A stretch of DNA of 64,000 bases from Bacillota bacterium (GTDB lineage Bacteria > Bacillota > Clostridia > Oscillospirales > Acutalibacteraceae), in assembly GCA_023458755.1 (NCBI GenBank), contig JAEWYE010000064.1:25157-89156 (forward strand). The letters run 5' to 3'. Below, piece by piece: positions 51,966 to 61,681 of the stretch (position 1 is the stretch's first letter; each line of letters begins with the position of its first letter). The notes beneath the pieces were generated by a model. It was not told the DNA's origin. It saw only the letters and a program-made list of their open reading frames with translations, and searched no databases. Both the position numbers and the translations under genes were made by a program.

Positions 51966-53234
51966 TTAGTCCTTCGAATATGTGGCATGCGCGCCTACAC
52001 GATTCGCATAGCCCGGCAGTAAAGGCATACCTTGCGGTATATGCAGATTTCTGTTTGTATAGGCAGAATGAATACCGGTAGAAGAAAACATCAGTAAAAA
52101 CAGCATTCCGGTCTGATTCCAAAAAATTGTGACATCCGTAAAGCCGTGAACAATAACCGCGACGAAAGCGGCGGCAACTAAAATATTCATATTGGTGCAA
52201 ATATTATTTTTAAATCTTGCAACCAATGCTTTAATTTGAGTAAACACATAGAAAGCAATGGCACTTGCACCCACGAATCCATAATTTAAAAGAGTATCCA
52301 AAAACAGATTATGGCAATGATATGTTTTATAGCCGGCAAATTCATCTACAATCATCGGATAAGTCGCGGGTCCCTGCCCAAACAGCGGATGCTGTTCGAT
52401 GCCTTTGAGGGCTGTTGACCAAATATTCAATCTTTGATCAAAGGTATGATCAATGTCCCATATTCTTGGGAAAAACTTAGGAAGCAAAACGCTGCACAGT
52501 ACAAAGGATCCGGCCAGCAGCACAAACACAGCCGCCATCTTATATCTGCCTTTTAGCAACATAATAACCAGAGAAGCACATGCCATCGCAATAAACGAAG
52601 ACATGCTCGCCGATAAGTAAAGGCCTATCAAATTCACACCAATGACGATAAAATAAAACTTATTGTCCTGCTTATTGGTGAGCAAACGATATAATGCTAT
52701 GAGTACAATAAATTCAATCATCATACCGTAATAATTCGCATTTGTAAAGGTAGAAACAGGCCGGTAATTCGGTGCGGTGCTGTAAACCGAAATCTTCTGA
52801 AAAACAGCAATCATGGCACAAGCCATACTGGAAAGGCAGGCTACATCCATCATCTTGTTAAACAGCTGACGTGTCATAATACTGCGGATATAAAAAGCAG
52901 TGACAAGAATAGCAACAAGAACAAGAGAATACATCATTCCGGTATGATTGGCATAAACCACCGAAATAAGAAATGTTACGCCCATCGTGCAAACAATAAA
53001 CTTGCTGTATGGCTCTTCAAATGCTTCAGCTCTCTTTTTATGATTGATAACGGTCATAACAGCTATCAAGGATATGACCACTACGGACACATAAAAAGGA
53101 AGAAATATTGAGACTGTAAGCAGTAATACCAAGGAACTATCAAAATCAGTTATTGACTTGTTTTGTTTCAAGCCAAAATTAATAGCATTTAAAATAAAGT
53201 AGATCCCCTTTCCTGTAGCAGTCGGGCTATTCAT
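51966..53234 (-). CDS. O-antigen ligase/polymerase-like membrane protein
   Basis: A 422-residue polytopic protein with about ten membrane segments and a large outside loop (~270-310: LNIWSTALKGIEQHPLFGQGPATYPM, FAGYKTYHCHNLFLDTLLNYG). That is the conserved region of WaaL/Wzy-type O-antigen ligases and polymerases, with the essential His in HCHNLF. In Gram-positives such proteins polymerise or transfer surface polysaccharide. The ATG at 53234 has no clear ribosome site, so the true start could lie a little downstream. It is a single gene with no glycosyltransferases near it. Confidence 0.82.
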   Translation of the reverse strand: MNSPTATGKGIYFILNAINFGLKQNKSITDFDSSLVLLLTVSIFLPFYVSVVVISLIAVMTVINHKKRAEAFEEPYSKFIVCTMGVTFLISVVYANHTGMMYSLVLVAILVTAFYIRSIMTRQLFNKMMDVACLSSMACAMIAVFQKISVYSTAPNYRPVSTFTNANYYGMMIEFIVLIALYRLLTNKQDNKFYFIVIGVNLIGLYLSASMSSFIAMACASLVIMLLKGRYKMAAVFVLLAGSFVLCSVLLPKFFPRIWDIDHTFDQRLNIWSTALKGIEQHPLFGQGPATYPMIVDEFAGYKTYHCHNLFLDTLLNYGFVGASAIAFYVFTQIKALVARFKNNICTNMNILVAAAFVAVIVHGFTDVTIFWNQTGMLFLLMFSSTGIHSAYTNRNLHIPQGMPLLPGYANRVGAHATYSKD

Positions 53235-53461
53235 TCAAAAGCAAAATCGCGAAATCTACAGTCATTTATTATACCACGTTTTCCATATGGCACAAGATGA
53301 ATTATAAATATGATTAAATACATAGACCTATTCATTTTTTGTACAACATGACGAAAATTATGTCTGTATTCTAAATTATGACACACAACATCCTCATTTG
53401 ACCACAATTCTGTTAAAATAGTATGTATGAATTGGATGAAAATACTTACGCAATTTATAAT

Positions 53462-53600
53462 ATAGCAAACATTTGATTGCATAGGTTGCTTAACTCTGGT
53501 CGGCAAACTTTCGCCCAAGCGGAGCGTTCACCTGCTTAGCGTGCGGAAGCGATCAACAGTATGAAAAACCGGTATGCTGAATTATTTATTTCGCTATATA
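53462..53600 (+). repeat. Interspersed repeat family A, copy 3
   Basis: About 139 bases matching copies 1 and 2 but lacking the internal GC hairpin (~20 bases). Its outer ends form a short imperfect inverted repeat (TATAGCAAA near 53461-53469; the reverse complement of the right end reads TATAGCGAA). The rest of 53235-53630 is AT-rich without a supported gene. Confidence 0.82.
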
Positions 53601-53630
53601 GGAATGCAGTAAAAATACACGGAGGAAGTT

Positions 53631-55994
53631 ATGAGTGATGATCCCAAAATAAATTATGAACGGTTCAATCCAAATTATGCGGATGGTTTAAGCACCAGTC
53701 AGATCGCAGTCCGGCAAACACAGGGGCTGAATAACGGTGAACAGGAGATTAAAACAAAAAGTATTGGGCGGATTATCCGTGATAATATTATTACCCCTTT
53801 TAATATATTAAATGTTGTATTAGCCGGATTAATCTTAATGGTCGGCTCATATAAAAATTTATTATTTATGGGCGTCATTCTTTCCAATATATTAATCGGC
53901 ACGTTTCAAGAAATTCGGGCAAAACAAACAATTGATAAACTTTCGTTAATTTCCGCCCCAAAAGCACATGTGATTCGCAACGGTCAGAAAATCAATATCC
54001 CGGTCAACGAGATTGTTTTGGATGATATTACGGTGCTGGCCGCGGGCAACCAGATTTGTGCGGACTGCACGATTGCGGAAGGTGAATGTGAGGTAAATGA
54101 ATCCCTCATTACCGGAGAATCAGACCCGGTAAACAAAAAAATGGGAGATTTGCTTCTTTCCGGCAGCTTTATCGTAAGTGGAACTTGCTATGCAAAAGTA
54201 GAACATGTCGGGGAAGAAAATTATGCGAATAAAATCTCCAACAGCGCAAAATACCTAAAAAAGCCAAATTCCGAAATTATGACATGGATAAATAAAATTA
54301 TTAAATTCATTGGTTTTGCAATTATTCCGGTTGGATTATTGCTGTTTTACAAACAAATTTTTATCTCGGAGCAGCCGTTCAACAATGCGATTGTAAGCAC
54401 TGTTGCCGCTTTAATCGGTATGATTCCGGAAGGATTGGTTTTGCTGACCAGTGTAGTTTTAGCAGTAAGCATCATCCGACTTTCACGCCACAAGACACTT
54501 GTACAGGAACTGTACTGTATTGAAACACTTGCCAGGGTGGACACATTATGCCTGGATAAGACTGGCACCATTACGGAAGGCTCCATGCAAGTTGATGATG
54601 TGATCTTGCTGGAAGCCACTGCGAACAAAGAAGTGGCAGACGCAATTGCCGCATTGACCGTCTCACAGAATGACTGCAACCCGACATTTCAGGCACTGCA
54701 ACAGCATTTCAATAATGTACCTAAATGGAACTGCATCGAAACCGTTCCATTCTCTTCTGCAAGAAAATGGAGCGGCGCAAATTTTGAGGGTATCGGGAGT
54801 TTCGTCATCGGCGCGGCGGAATTTATACTGAAGGAGAAATTTAGCCGAATTCAGCCTCAAATAGAACAATATTCTTCGAACGGACAGCGAGTTCTGCTTC
54901 TGGCATTTTCTCCGGAACCTTTTCAAGGAAAAGAAGTGCCGCAAGGCATTACACCGCTTGCACTTGTACTATTAAGTGACAAAATACGTCCGCAGGCCAA
55001 ACAGACATTGGAATATTTTGCGGAACAAAACGTGGACATTAAGGTTATTTCTGGTGATAACGCAATAACGGTCGCCAATATCGCACGAAAAGCCGGTCTT
55101 GAAAAAGCTGAATATTTTGTGGACGCTACCACCTTAAAGGATTATGATGACATTAAACGAGCGGCATCAAGATACACGGTATTTGGCCGCGTAACGCCGC
55201 AGCAAAAATTGGAATTGGTAAAAGCTCTGAAAGAAGACAATCATACAGTCGCCATGACCGGAGACGGAGTCAACGATGTCTTGGCGCTGAAAGAATCCGA
55301 CTGCAGCATTGCAATGGCTTCCGGCAGTGACGCGGCCAGAACCGTATCACAGCTTGTCTTACTTGACTCCAATTTTGCTTCCATGCCCATGGTTGTACGC
55401 GAAGGCAGGCGCTCCATCAACAACTTACAGCGTTCCGCTTCACTCTTTCTTGTAAAAGCGTTTTTCTCCGCCATGATTGCGGTTTTCTTTATCTTTTTGC
55501 AATGCGATTATCCGTTTCAACCCATACAGTTTACATTAATCAACGCGTTTACAATCGGTATTCCATCCTTTATTCTCGCTTTAGAACCAAACAAAGAACG
55601 CATTAAAGGCAAATTTATTATCAACATTATGAAAAAATCACTGCCGGGTGCGTTTACAATGGTATTTAATATTCTGCTGCTTGTTGCGATTTCTTTATTC
55701 TTACAATTTACGAACGGACAAATTTCTACCCTTGCGGTCATAATTACCGGTTACACCGGATTGCTGATTCTGCTTAAGGTTTGCTCACCGTTTAACGCCA
55801 TGCACGCTATATTATTTTTCACGATGTTAGCTGGTTTTACTGCGGCAATTCTGTTCTTTCAGCCTTTCTTTTCCCTTGTACCGATTACGGTGCCGATGTT
55901 TCTGGTACTTATCCCCATGATGGCCTTTGCCACCTGTATGATGATGGTTATCCTGCATATGATAGAAAAAGTAATTATGAAAAAAATCAATTAA
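53631..55994 (+). CDS. Cation-transporting P-type ATPase (CtpE-like)
   Basis: A 787-residue P-type ATPase: actuator motif LITGESDPV (TGES), membrane motif IGMIPEGLVLLTSV (PEGL), phosphorylation site CLDKTGTITEG, nucleotide-binding KWSGANFEG, and hinge VAMTGDGVNDVLALKESD. About ten membrane helices are predicted. PEGL in the fourth helix, instead of PEAL/PEGLP of Ca2+ pumps, is seen in the CtpE-type group, several of which move Ca2+ or Mg2+; the ion is not settled by sequence. The ATG at 53631 follows GGAGG. It is a single plus-strand gene ending at a terminator. Confidence 0.92.
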   Translation: MSDDPKINYERFNPNYADGLSTSQIAVRQTQGLNNGEQEIKTKSIGRIIRDNIITPFNILNVVLAGLILMVGSYKNLLFMGVILSNILIGTFQEIRAKQTIDKLSLISAPKAHVIRNGQKINIPVNEIVLDDITVLAAGNQICADCTIAEGECEVNESLITGESDPVNKKMGDLLLSGSFIVSGTCYAKVEHVGEENYANKISNSAKYLKKPNSEIMTWINKIIKFIGFAIIPVGLLLFYKQIFISEQPFNNAIVSTVAALIGMIPEGLVLLTSVVLAVSIIRLSRHKTLVQELYCIETLARVDTLCLDKTGTITEGSMQVDDVILLEATANKEVADAIAALTVSQNDCNPTFQALQQHFNNVPKWNCIETVPFSSARKWSGANFEGIGSFVIGAAEFILKEKFSRIQPQIEQYSSNGQRVLLLAFSPEPFQGKEVPQGITPLALVLLSDKIRPQAKQTLEYFAEQNVDIKVISGDNAITVANIARKAGLEKAEYFVDATTLKDYDDIKRAASRYTVFGRVTPQQKLELVKALKEDNHTVAMTGDGVNDVLALKESDCSIAMASGSDAARTVSQLVLLDSNFASMPMVVREGRRSINNLQRSASLFLVKAFFSAMIAVFFIFLQCDYPFQPIQFTLINAFTIGIPSFILALEPNKERIKGKFIINIMKKSLPGAFTMVFNILLLVAISLFLQFTNGQISTLAVIITGYTGLLILLKVCSPFNAMHAILFFTMLAGFTAAILFFQPFFSLVPITVPMFLVLIPMMAFATCMMMVILHMIEKVIMKKIN

Positions 55995-56037
55995 TGCATA
56001 CTCAGTATCTGCCGATTTAATCTGTCTACTTCCATGC

Positions 56038-56068
56038 AAAAGGGACGAATTTGAAATTCGCCCCTTTT
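56038..56068. terminator. Bidirectional terminator between the P-type ATPase and amidase genes
   Basis: AAAAGGG-CGAATTT pairs with AAATTCG-CCCTTTT (56038-56068, one bulge), with A and T runs on both sides, between convergent genes. Confidence 0.85.
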
Positions 56069-56086
56069 ATATTGGAACCAAATCCG

Positions 56087-56827
56087 CTAAACCGTAATAT
56101 ATTCGCTTTTCGCGTAGCCGACAATCCCGTTATAATCGACTACATACCAGCCCTGCGTTTCACCTAAAACCTTGATAGAAGCACCCTTCGGTGCCTTACC
56201 GATTACCTTAGCCAGTGTACTTGGTTTATTGCGGATATTGAGACTGTCCGTCTGGGTGGTCACTTTACCCGTTCGAACCGGCTGCGGCGGTGAAATAAAT
56301 GGAATGCCGAAATATTCAGTTAACGACATGACCAAATTGGAAGCGATTGGGGTAATATTCGCACGTATCCATTCTGCATCCTCGACATTGTCGTGATAGG
56401 CAATTTCAATTAATACTGCGGGCGCATTTGTTTTTGTTACTTCAGCCAATTGTGTGGTGGGTACCGTTTTTACCAGTTCCGGCTGAGGATATATCTTTTT
56501 AAAGTTTTTTGCGATAATTTCCGCCCCGCGCTTACCGCGCGTACTGTTCGCATAATAATATACGTTTGTCCCGCGAATTTTTCCGTACAGTGCCGGCGGT
56601 GCGGCGTTGGAATGCAGGGCCAGATGAAAATCATAATAGCCCTTATTGGAATCGCGGATGGACTGACCAACAGATGTTCCGATTTTGTTCCGAGTATATT
56701 TGATGCCATTTGTACGTAAATAAGGCTCCATAGCATCCGCAACTAAATTCATATAGTATTGTTCTGTTCCGCCGATGACATATTTGTTCTGTGGCTGTAA
56801 GGATGGGCTGAGAAAAATAATAGGCAT
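56087..56827 (-). CDS. N-acetylmuramoyl-L-alanine amidase (Amidase_3) with SH3 domain
   Basis: A 246-residue peptidoglycan amidase. The Amidase_3 core (~1-170) shows the Glu ligand in GGTEQYYMNLVADAMEPYL, the His ligand in YDFHLALHSNAAPP and the catalytic region APAVLIEIAYHDN. A bacterial SH3 domain (~185-246; TDSLNIRNKPSTLAKVIGKA) follows. The N-terminus IIFLSPSLQPQNKY replaces the usual DxGHGG loop, so the first zinc His seems absent; the same N-terminal style occurs in other clostridial amidases. No signal peptide is seen, so release may be by lysis or in the mother cell. Confidence 0.88.
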   Translation of the reverse strand: MPIIFLSPSLQPQNKYVIGGTEQYYMNLVADAMEPYLRTNGIKYTRNKIGTSVGQSIRDSNKGYYDFHLALHSNAAPPALYGKIRGTNVYYYANSTRGKRGAEIIAKNFKKIYPQPELVKTVPTTQLAEVTKTNAPAVLIEIAYHDNVEDAEWIRANITPIASNLVMSLTEYFGIPFISPPQPVRTGKVTTQTDSLNIRNKPSTLAKVIGKAPKGASIKVLGETQGWYVVDYNGIVGYAKSEYITV

Positions 56828-56987
56828 ACGTTTCCTCCTTTCTTATGCAAATTTCTATAAGAGATAAAGAAATTATTCAGCAAAACACAATTATTGTCGT
56901 TCACTAAAAGAGTTCCACGTAATCCCTTATTGAAATTCCTATTACTATCATATGCCGAACAAAAAGAAAGCGCACCTGCGGATCGGA

Positions 56988-57872
56988 TTATAATAATTTC
57001 AGCTTTTTCGCAAAAAAGTTTTCTGTGCTGGTTCCGGCCGGACGAATAAAACGCCCCATTCCGTAAAGGCATTCCGGATTTCGGTTTATAATGTTTATTT
57101 TCCCGTAGCAGGTCAGAGTCGCCTGAAAGCCAAGACTTTTAATAACCGGCAGCGCGTCATCGCTCACCGCTCCAAACGGAAATACAAATGTTGTAGGTGT
57201 ATAGCCGGTATTCGCCTTCATTTCCTGCTGCATTTTTTCCAAATCTTCTTTGAGTACCTGCGAGTAATGCTCCGTACTTTCACCTCTCTGTTTCGTCGTT
57301 CCGATCCGTTTTCCTGAACTTGCGTGAAGATTGTAGGTATGGTTCTGAAATTCAACATAGCCGGAATCCATCATTTCGTTAATCTGCGTCCATGTGAGGT
57401 GCGAATAATTTGCATGGTTGTCATTCGTTTCGCTGAATTTGTCCGTATTAATCCCGATAGGAGAAATTACAATTTTACAATTATACTTTTTGATTAACGG
57501 ATACGCGTATACATAATTATTGTAGTAACCATCATCAAACGTTATCATAATTGGCTTTTCCGGCAGCGGTTTTCCGAAATTTACGTAATCCAACAGGTCT
57601 TTCATTTGAATCGTCGTATATCCGTGATCTTTTATATATTTAAGGTCACTCTCAAATAATTGAGGGGAAACTACATACTTTCCCTGTCGGCTCTTTTCCT
57701 GCAGCATACTATGATACATAAGAATTGGCACACGCGTTCCGACAATGGAATTCTTTGCGTTTACTGCCCGGCTTACCGCATTTATGCCGGTGACCCCGAT
57801 CAATATTCCCGCTATTAGTGATAGCAGAACAAAAACGAATCGCCGGTTGTCAATATGCAAGGTACAAAACAT
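56988..57872 (-). CDS. Polysaccharide deacetylase (NodB domain), membrane-anchored
   Basis: A 294-residue NodB-fold deacetylase with one N-terminal membrane anchor (FVFVLLSLIAGILIGVTGI). Motifs: VPILMYHSML, MITFDDGYYNNYV (catalytic Asp and metal Asp, ~120), VEFQNHTYNLHASSG (metal His; the usual second is spaced differently), and TFVFPFGAVSDDAL. Close relatives act on GlcNAc or MurNAc in cell wall. I chose the ATG at 57872, 9 nt after GGGAG; the frame runs 33 codons further upstream without a ribosome site. It is the neighbour of the amidase gene, on the same strand, 160 bases before it. Confidence 0.88.
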   Translation of the reverse strand: MFCTLHIDNRRFVFVLLSLIAGILIGVTGINAVSRAVNAKNSIVGTRVPILMYHSMLQEKSRQGKYVVSPQLFESDLKYIKDHGYTTIQMKDLLDYVNFGKPLPEKPIMITFDDGYYNNYVYAYPLIKKYNCKIVISPIGINTDKFSETNDNHANYSHLTWTQINEMMDSGYVEFQNHTYNLHASSGKRIGTTKQRGESTEHYSQVLKEDLEKMQQEMKANTGYTPTTFVFPFGAVSDDALPVIKSLGFQATLTCYGKINIINRNPECLYGMGRFIRPAGTSTENFFAKKLKLL

Positions 57873-57948
57873 AGGCATATTCTCCCTAATATTCATCTGA
57901 TTAAATATATCGGGATACAACATGAAATATGACGAAGAAACCAAATAA

Positions 57949-57980
57949 GCCCTGAATAACCTTATGGCCATTCAGGGCTT
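57949..57980 (-). terminator. Intrinsic terminator after the alpha/beta hydrolase
   Basis: 9-bp stem GCCCTGAAT / ATTCAGGGC (57970-57978 with 57949-57957) with a 12-nt loop, then TTATTTGGTTT on the minus strand, 24 bases past the stop. Confidence 0.75.
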
Positions 57981-58003
57981 GCTGTTATGTGATAGTGTCT
58001 GCT

Positions 58004-58957
58004 CTATTTTACTGCTTCAGAATTGGTTAGAATAGAATTTAAAAAATTATAAATGTCTCCATATACCTCCGCTTTGTTGGTTTCACTCAAAAGAGCATGG
58101 CGTGCCTGCGGGTACAAAATCAGCTGAACGTTGTGTCCGGTTTTCGTAAGACCTTTTGCAACCTTTTTTACACCTTTTCCAAAATCGCCTACCGGGTCAC
58201 GATCACCGGATATAAGCAAAATTGGAATATCCGGCACCTTGCGATACCAAGTTGCACAATCTATTTCCGCCTGCAAATACAGAATATCGCGATAACCGGA
58301 AACAGTAAGATCAAAACCGCAGAGCGGGTCATTTACATAAAGGTCAACTTCCGCTTCATCACGCGAAACCCAATCACTTGCTGTCCGGTTTGGGGCAAAA
58401 GCATCGTTATATTTTTTAGTAGAAAGTTTAGCAAAGATCAAATCATGAGCTTGCGCTCCGCGTTTCTTTACTACGGAATCAGCAAAAATTATTTGTGCTT
58501 TCAACATAGCAGCTCCGGGGCCTGCACTGGTGCCCATATAAACGGCTCCCGCCAGTTCTGTGCCAAACTGTGCGTTATAGGCTCGTGCTAAAAACGAACC
58601 CATGCTGTGTCCCATAAGAAAATATGGAAGATCAGGATTTGCTGCGTGCATAATTTCATAAAGTTTATGCATGTCGTTTATTAGGTTTTGGCAGCCGCCT
58701 TCACCAAAATAACCAAAGGAGCCACCTGTTGAGACAGACTTGCCATGACCTAAATGATCGTTAATGGCAACCGCAAAGCCAAAGCCTGCCATATATTTTG
58801 CAAAATCTAAATAAGGAAGGCTATGCTCCGCCATACCGTGAGCAATTTGCAGAACAGCACGCACACTTGATTTATCAGTCGGCTCCACAATGCGAACAAA
58901 AATCCGATCACTGCCATTTGTCGAATCGAAGGACAATTCACGAGTAAGAATATCCAT
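58004..58957 (-). CDS. Alpha/beta hydrolase, monoacylglycerol-lipase-like
   Basis: A 317-residue serine hydrolase of the lysophospholipase/monoacylglycerol lipase group: VLQIAHGMAEHS (oxyanion side), FAVAINDHLGHGKSV, nucleophile elbow LMGHSMGSFLA (Ser ~115), and catalytic Asp/His in SGDRDPVGDFGKGV and PQARHALLSETNK. No signal peptide. It is a single gene with AAAGGAG before the ATG. Substrate unknown. Confidence 0.9.
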   Translation of the reverse strand: MDILTRELSFDSTNGSDRIFVRIVEPTDKSSVRAVLQIAHGMAEHSLPYLDFAKYMAGFGFAVAINDHLGHGKSVSTGGSFGYFGEGGCQNLINDMHKLYEIMHAANPDLPYFLMGHSMGSFLARAYNAQFGTELAGAVYMGTSAGPGAAMLKAQIIFADSVVKKRGAQAHDLIFAKLSTKKYNDAFAPNRTASDWVSRDEAEVDLYVNDPLCGFDLTVSGYRDILYLQAEIDCATWYRKVPDIPILLISGDRDPVGDFGKGVKKVAKGLTKTGHNVQLILYPQARHALLSETNKAEVYGDIYNFLNSILTNSEAVK

Positions 58958-59119
58958 AATGGCTGCACTCCTTTTATTGATGCGAATTCATGATGAAGTC
59001 TTTTCTATCTACATTATAACTTAATTATACAGTGGACTTTTGTACGAATTGTGAATATTCACTATCTTAAGAATAACAAAAAATTTTATTAGCAGGAATA
59101 ACTTGACAAGATATATATA

Positions 59120-59827
59120 TTACGGTTTCACTGCAATATGATACACAACCAGAAAGTGCAAAATGCTACCTGCCAATACAAAAATATGCCAAAGTGCGTG
59201 CATGTATTTTACTGTTCTGCCTTTCCCGTAGATGACCGCGCCTACTGTATAAAATATACCTCCAGCAAATAAAAACAGAACAGCAGCGAAATCCAGGTTA
59301 GCTATCAAAGGTTTAATAGCAAACAGAACAACCCATCCCATGCAGATATAGCAAATCATGGATACCGCACGAAAGCGCTTCATGTTAACCCCGTTGAGCG
59401 TAATACCCACGATGGCCGCAGCCCATACAACAGAGAACATGACCCAGCCGAGCACGCCGCGCAAACATAATAATGTAATAGGAGTGTACGTACCGGCAAT
59501 CAGCAGAAAAACGGTGCAATGATCCAGAACCTGAAAAACCTTTTTGGCTTTGGAAATGCCGAGCGCATGATAGAGTGTGGAGACTGTATAAAGCAAAAAT
59601 AAAGTTCCGCCGTATACAGACACGCTGACCACAGTAATTGCATCATGTGGAGTAAATACAAGAAGAATCACCAGTGCAGCAGCAGCCAAAAGTGCTCCCA
59701 CTCCATGGGAAATCGCGCTCATAATTTCTTCAGCGACAGTATAACTTGGTAAATTCAGTTGATTGCGGCGCTGGGCTCTCCAATTATTTTTATCTGTTGT
59801 CATAGCTTTTGACACTAAATTTTCCAT
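59120..59827 (-). CDS. Hemolysin III family membrane protein
   Basis: A 235-residue protein of the PAQR/hemolysin III superfamily with seven membrane segments. Typical stretches: SYTVAEEIMSAISHGVGALLA, LYTVSTLYHALG, LDHCTVFLLIAGTYTPITLL, and ALWHIFVLAGSILHFLVVYHI. The conserved Ser, His and Asp residues that bind zinc in PAQR hydrolases are present. The name is historical; hemolytic activity is not implied. ATG at 59827 after AAAGGAAA. Confidence 0.93.
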   Translation of the reverse strand: MENLVSKAMTTDKNNWRAQRRNQLNLPSYTVAEEIMSAISHGVGALLAAAALVILLVFTPHDAITVVSVSVYGGTLFLLYTVSTLYHALGISKAKKVFQVLDHCTVFLLIAGTYTPITLLCLRGVLGWVMFSVVWAAAIVGITLNGVNMKRFRAVSMICYICMGWVVLFAIKPLIANLDFAAVLFLFAGGIFYTVGAVIYGKGRTVKYMHALWHIFVLAGSILHFLVVYHIAVKP

Positions 59828-59952
59828 ACTATCATTTCCTTTTACAAATTGTATTATTTAGTTTTTAATACTAGATGTAACTTCATGATAGTATAGTGTT
59901 TCGTTAATGTCAAGTGCATTCATGATATTAAATACAATATTTAATTTTTAAT

Positions 59953-60843
59953 TTATACTCCTTCTAAATCAAACGGCGGAATAAAGCTCTGTTTGGCAGA
60001 AGATAGTTCCTGCACAAAGCCATCCAAACCTATATCAAATAAATAGCTCTGTACCTTTTCGTATTCTCGGCGGGTAATACAGCGATTTATTTCCGGGTAA
60101 TCCTCCGCCCTTCCGCAGGGAATATACTGTGCCATTAAACTGACTAGCACACCTTTTGGCAGGTTGTTTTTCAGCCAGTCCAACACAGAAATTGAATTGC
60201 GCGTATTACCGGGTAAAATCAGGTGACGAACGATGGTGCCGCGAATCAACATACCGTCATCATCAAACTGTACCGGTCCGGTCTGCCTCGCCATTTCCAA
60301 AACTGCAGCAGAAGCAGCCGCAAAATAATCGGCTGCACCGGAATATTTTTTGCCAAGGTCATCGTTCGCGTATTTTAAATCCGGCAGATAAACATCTACC
60401 AAGCCGTCCAGCATTTTCAGTGTTTCGAGACTTTCGTATCCCCCGCTGTTGTAAACAACCGGAACCGAAAGCGGCCGCAATTTTAATGCTTCCGCAATGA
60501 CAGAAGCAAAATGCGTCGGATTCACCAGATTGATATTATGTGCGCCCCGCTCAATCAGACGCTGAAAGATATCGGCAAGTTCGGTAACGGATATCGGCTT
60601 TCCAACCGATCTTTGCGTGCTAATCGAATAATTTTGGCAAAATACACATTTCAATGAACATCCGGTAAAAAAGACAGTACCGGAACCTCGCTTTCCGCTG
60701 ATACAGGGTTCTTCCCAAAAATGCAGAGCCGCACGCGCAACTACCGGATTTGCACCCATACCACAAAATCCGTTTCCGAAGGTCGCTTCCCTCTTCACCC
60801 CGCAATTTCGCGGGCATAAATGGCAGCTTTGTATGACAGACAA
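59953..60843 (-). CDS. Radical SAM protein, PflX type (COG1313)
   Basis: A 296-residue radical SAM enzyme. The CxxxCxxC cluster is GCSLKCVFCQNYSIS (~60-70), after an N-terminal Cys set HLCPRNCGVKREATFGNGFCGMG that suggests a second metal site. VNPTHFASVIAEAL and DVYLPDLKYANDD follow. The family is related to pyruvate-formate-lyase activases, but no PFL is near and the substrate is unknown. It starts at a TTG just past the pgeF stop (GGGGGAAG upstream), so the two are coupled. Confidence 0.88.
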   Translation of the reverse strand: MSVIQSCHLCPRNCGVKREATFGNGFCGMGANPVVARAALHFWEEPCISGKRGSGTVFFTGCSLKCVFCQNYSISTQRSVGKPISVTELADIFQRLIERGAHNINLVNPTHFASVIAEALKLRPLSVPVVYNSGGYESLETLKMLDGLVDVYLPDLKYANDDLGKKYSGAADYFAAASAAVLEMARQTGPVQFDDDGMLIRGTIVRHLILPGNTRNSISVLDWLKNNLPKGVLVSLMAQYIPCGRAEDYPEINRCITRREYEKVQSYLFDIGLDGFVQELSSAKQSFIPPFDLEGV

Positions 60844-60844
60844 T

Positions 60845-61681
60845 TTACTCTTCCCCCTTCAGCGCAAGCATGGCGGCCAGACCACCGCGAGCCGCTCCCA
60901 TAACGCGGTGAGAATAAAGTAACTCTGAATTGCATTTTGTGCACAGGCCGCCAACCGTAATGTTTTGCTCCGGCACCCCCGCATGTTGAATTACCCGGCG
61001 GTTGACTTCCCATAAGTTCAGCATAAATTTGCCGTTTGGCATTTCTGTAATAAAATCCATCGGGGCAAGATCGGTCAACTGCACAAACTGCCTCTCTACC
61101 GGTTCATCCACTTCATAACAACACGGACCGATGGACGGGCCGATCGCGGCAATGATATCTTCGGGATTGCTTCCGAATTCTTCACGCATCCGCTCAACTG
61201 TTTTTTCTCCGATTCGTGCCACTGTCCCACGCCACCCGGCATGGGCAAGGCCAATTGCACGCCTTACAGGATCCAGAAAATAAAGCGGGACACAGTCCGC
61301 ATAATACGTAATCAGTGTAACATTCGGTTCATTTGTAATAAGCCCGTCCACGCTCTGCATATCCTTCGGGCGCCAGATACCGATTCCTGCCTGCTCACGA
61401 CCAACGCGTCGAATAACTGTGTGGTGATCCTGTGAGGAAGCCACGAGTGTATTGAAATCAAAACCGACCGCCGCACAAAAGCGGCGATAGTTTTCAAGCA
61501 CATTTTCGTCACTGTCACCGCGGTGAAAGCTCAAGTCCATGCTTGCAAACACATTTTGGCTCACGCCGCCCAAACGCGTGGAAAATGCATGGCGGATAAA
61601 AGGATACTGTTCAAATGCAGGAAATGTCAGATAGGAAACGCCTTTATTTTCATGAAGAGTCATATTTTTTGTGTCATACAT
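60845..61681 (-). CDS. pgeF: Peptidoglycan editing factor PgeF (YfiH/laccase-domain)
   Basis: A 278-residue protein of the YfiH family, a polyphenol-oxidase-fold hydrolase reported to remove mis-incorporated L-Ser from muropeptides in E. coli. Motifs: GGVSQNVFASMDLSFHRGD, SSQDHHTVIR (metal His), TYYADCVPLYFLD (Cys), GLAHAGWRGTV (His), and GPSIGPCCYEVDEPV. I placed the start at 61681, where GGAGGAATACCC precedes the ATG; the frame extends 24 codons upstream without a site. It is coupled to the PflX-type gene. Confidence 0.93.
   Translation of the reverse strand: MYDTKNMTLHENKGVSYLTFPAFEQYPFIRHAFSTRLGGVSQNVFASMDLSFHRGDSDENVLENYRRFCAAVGFDFNTLVASSQDHHTVIRRVGREQAGIGIWRPKDMQSVDGLITNEPNVTLITYYADCVPLYFLDPVRRAIGLAHAGWRGTVARIGEKTVERMREEFGSNPEDIIAAIGPSIGPCCYEVDEPVERQFVQLTDLAPMDFITEMPNGKFMLNLWEVNRRVIQHAGVPEQNITVGGLCTKCNSELLYSHRVMGAARGGLAAMLALKGEE

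Noticed and set aside
53231..53518. A 95-codon minus-strand open frame upstream of the O-antigen-ligase-like gene
   Set aside because: It runs across repeat A copy 3, has no ribosome site or family-like sequence, and reads as chance.
53235..53630. Metal riboswitch upstream of the P-type ATPase
   Set aside because: The structured part of the leader is repeat A, shared with two unrelated loci, and no known metal-riboswitch core was recognised.
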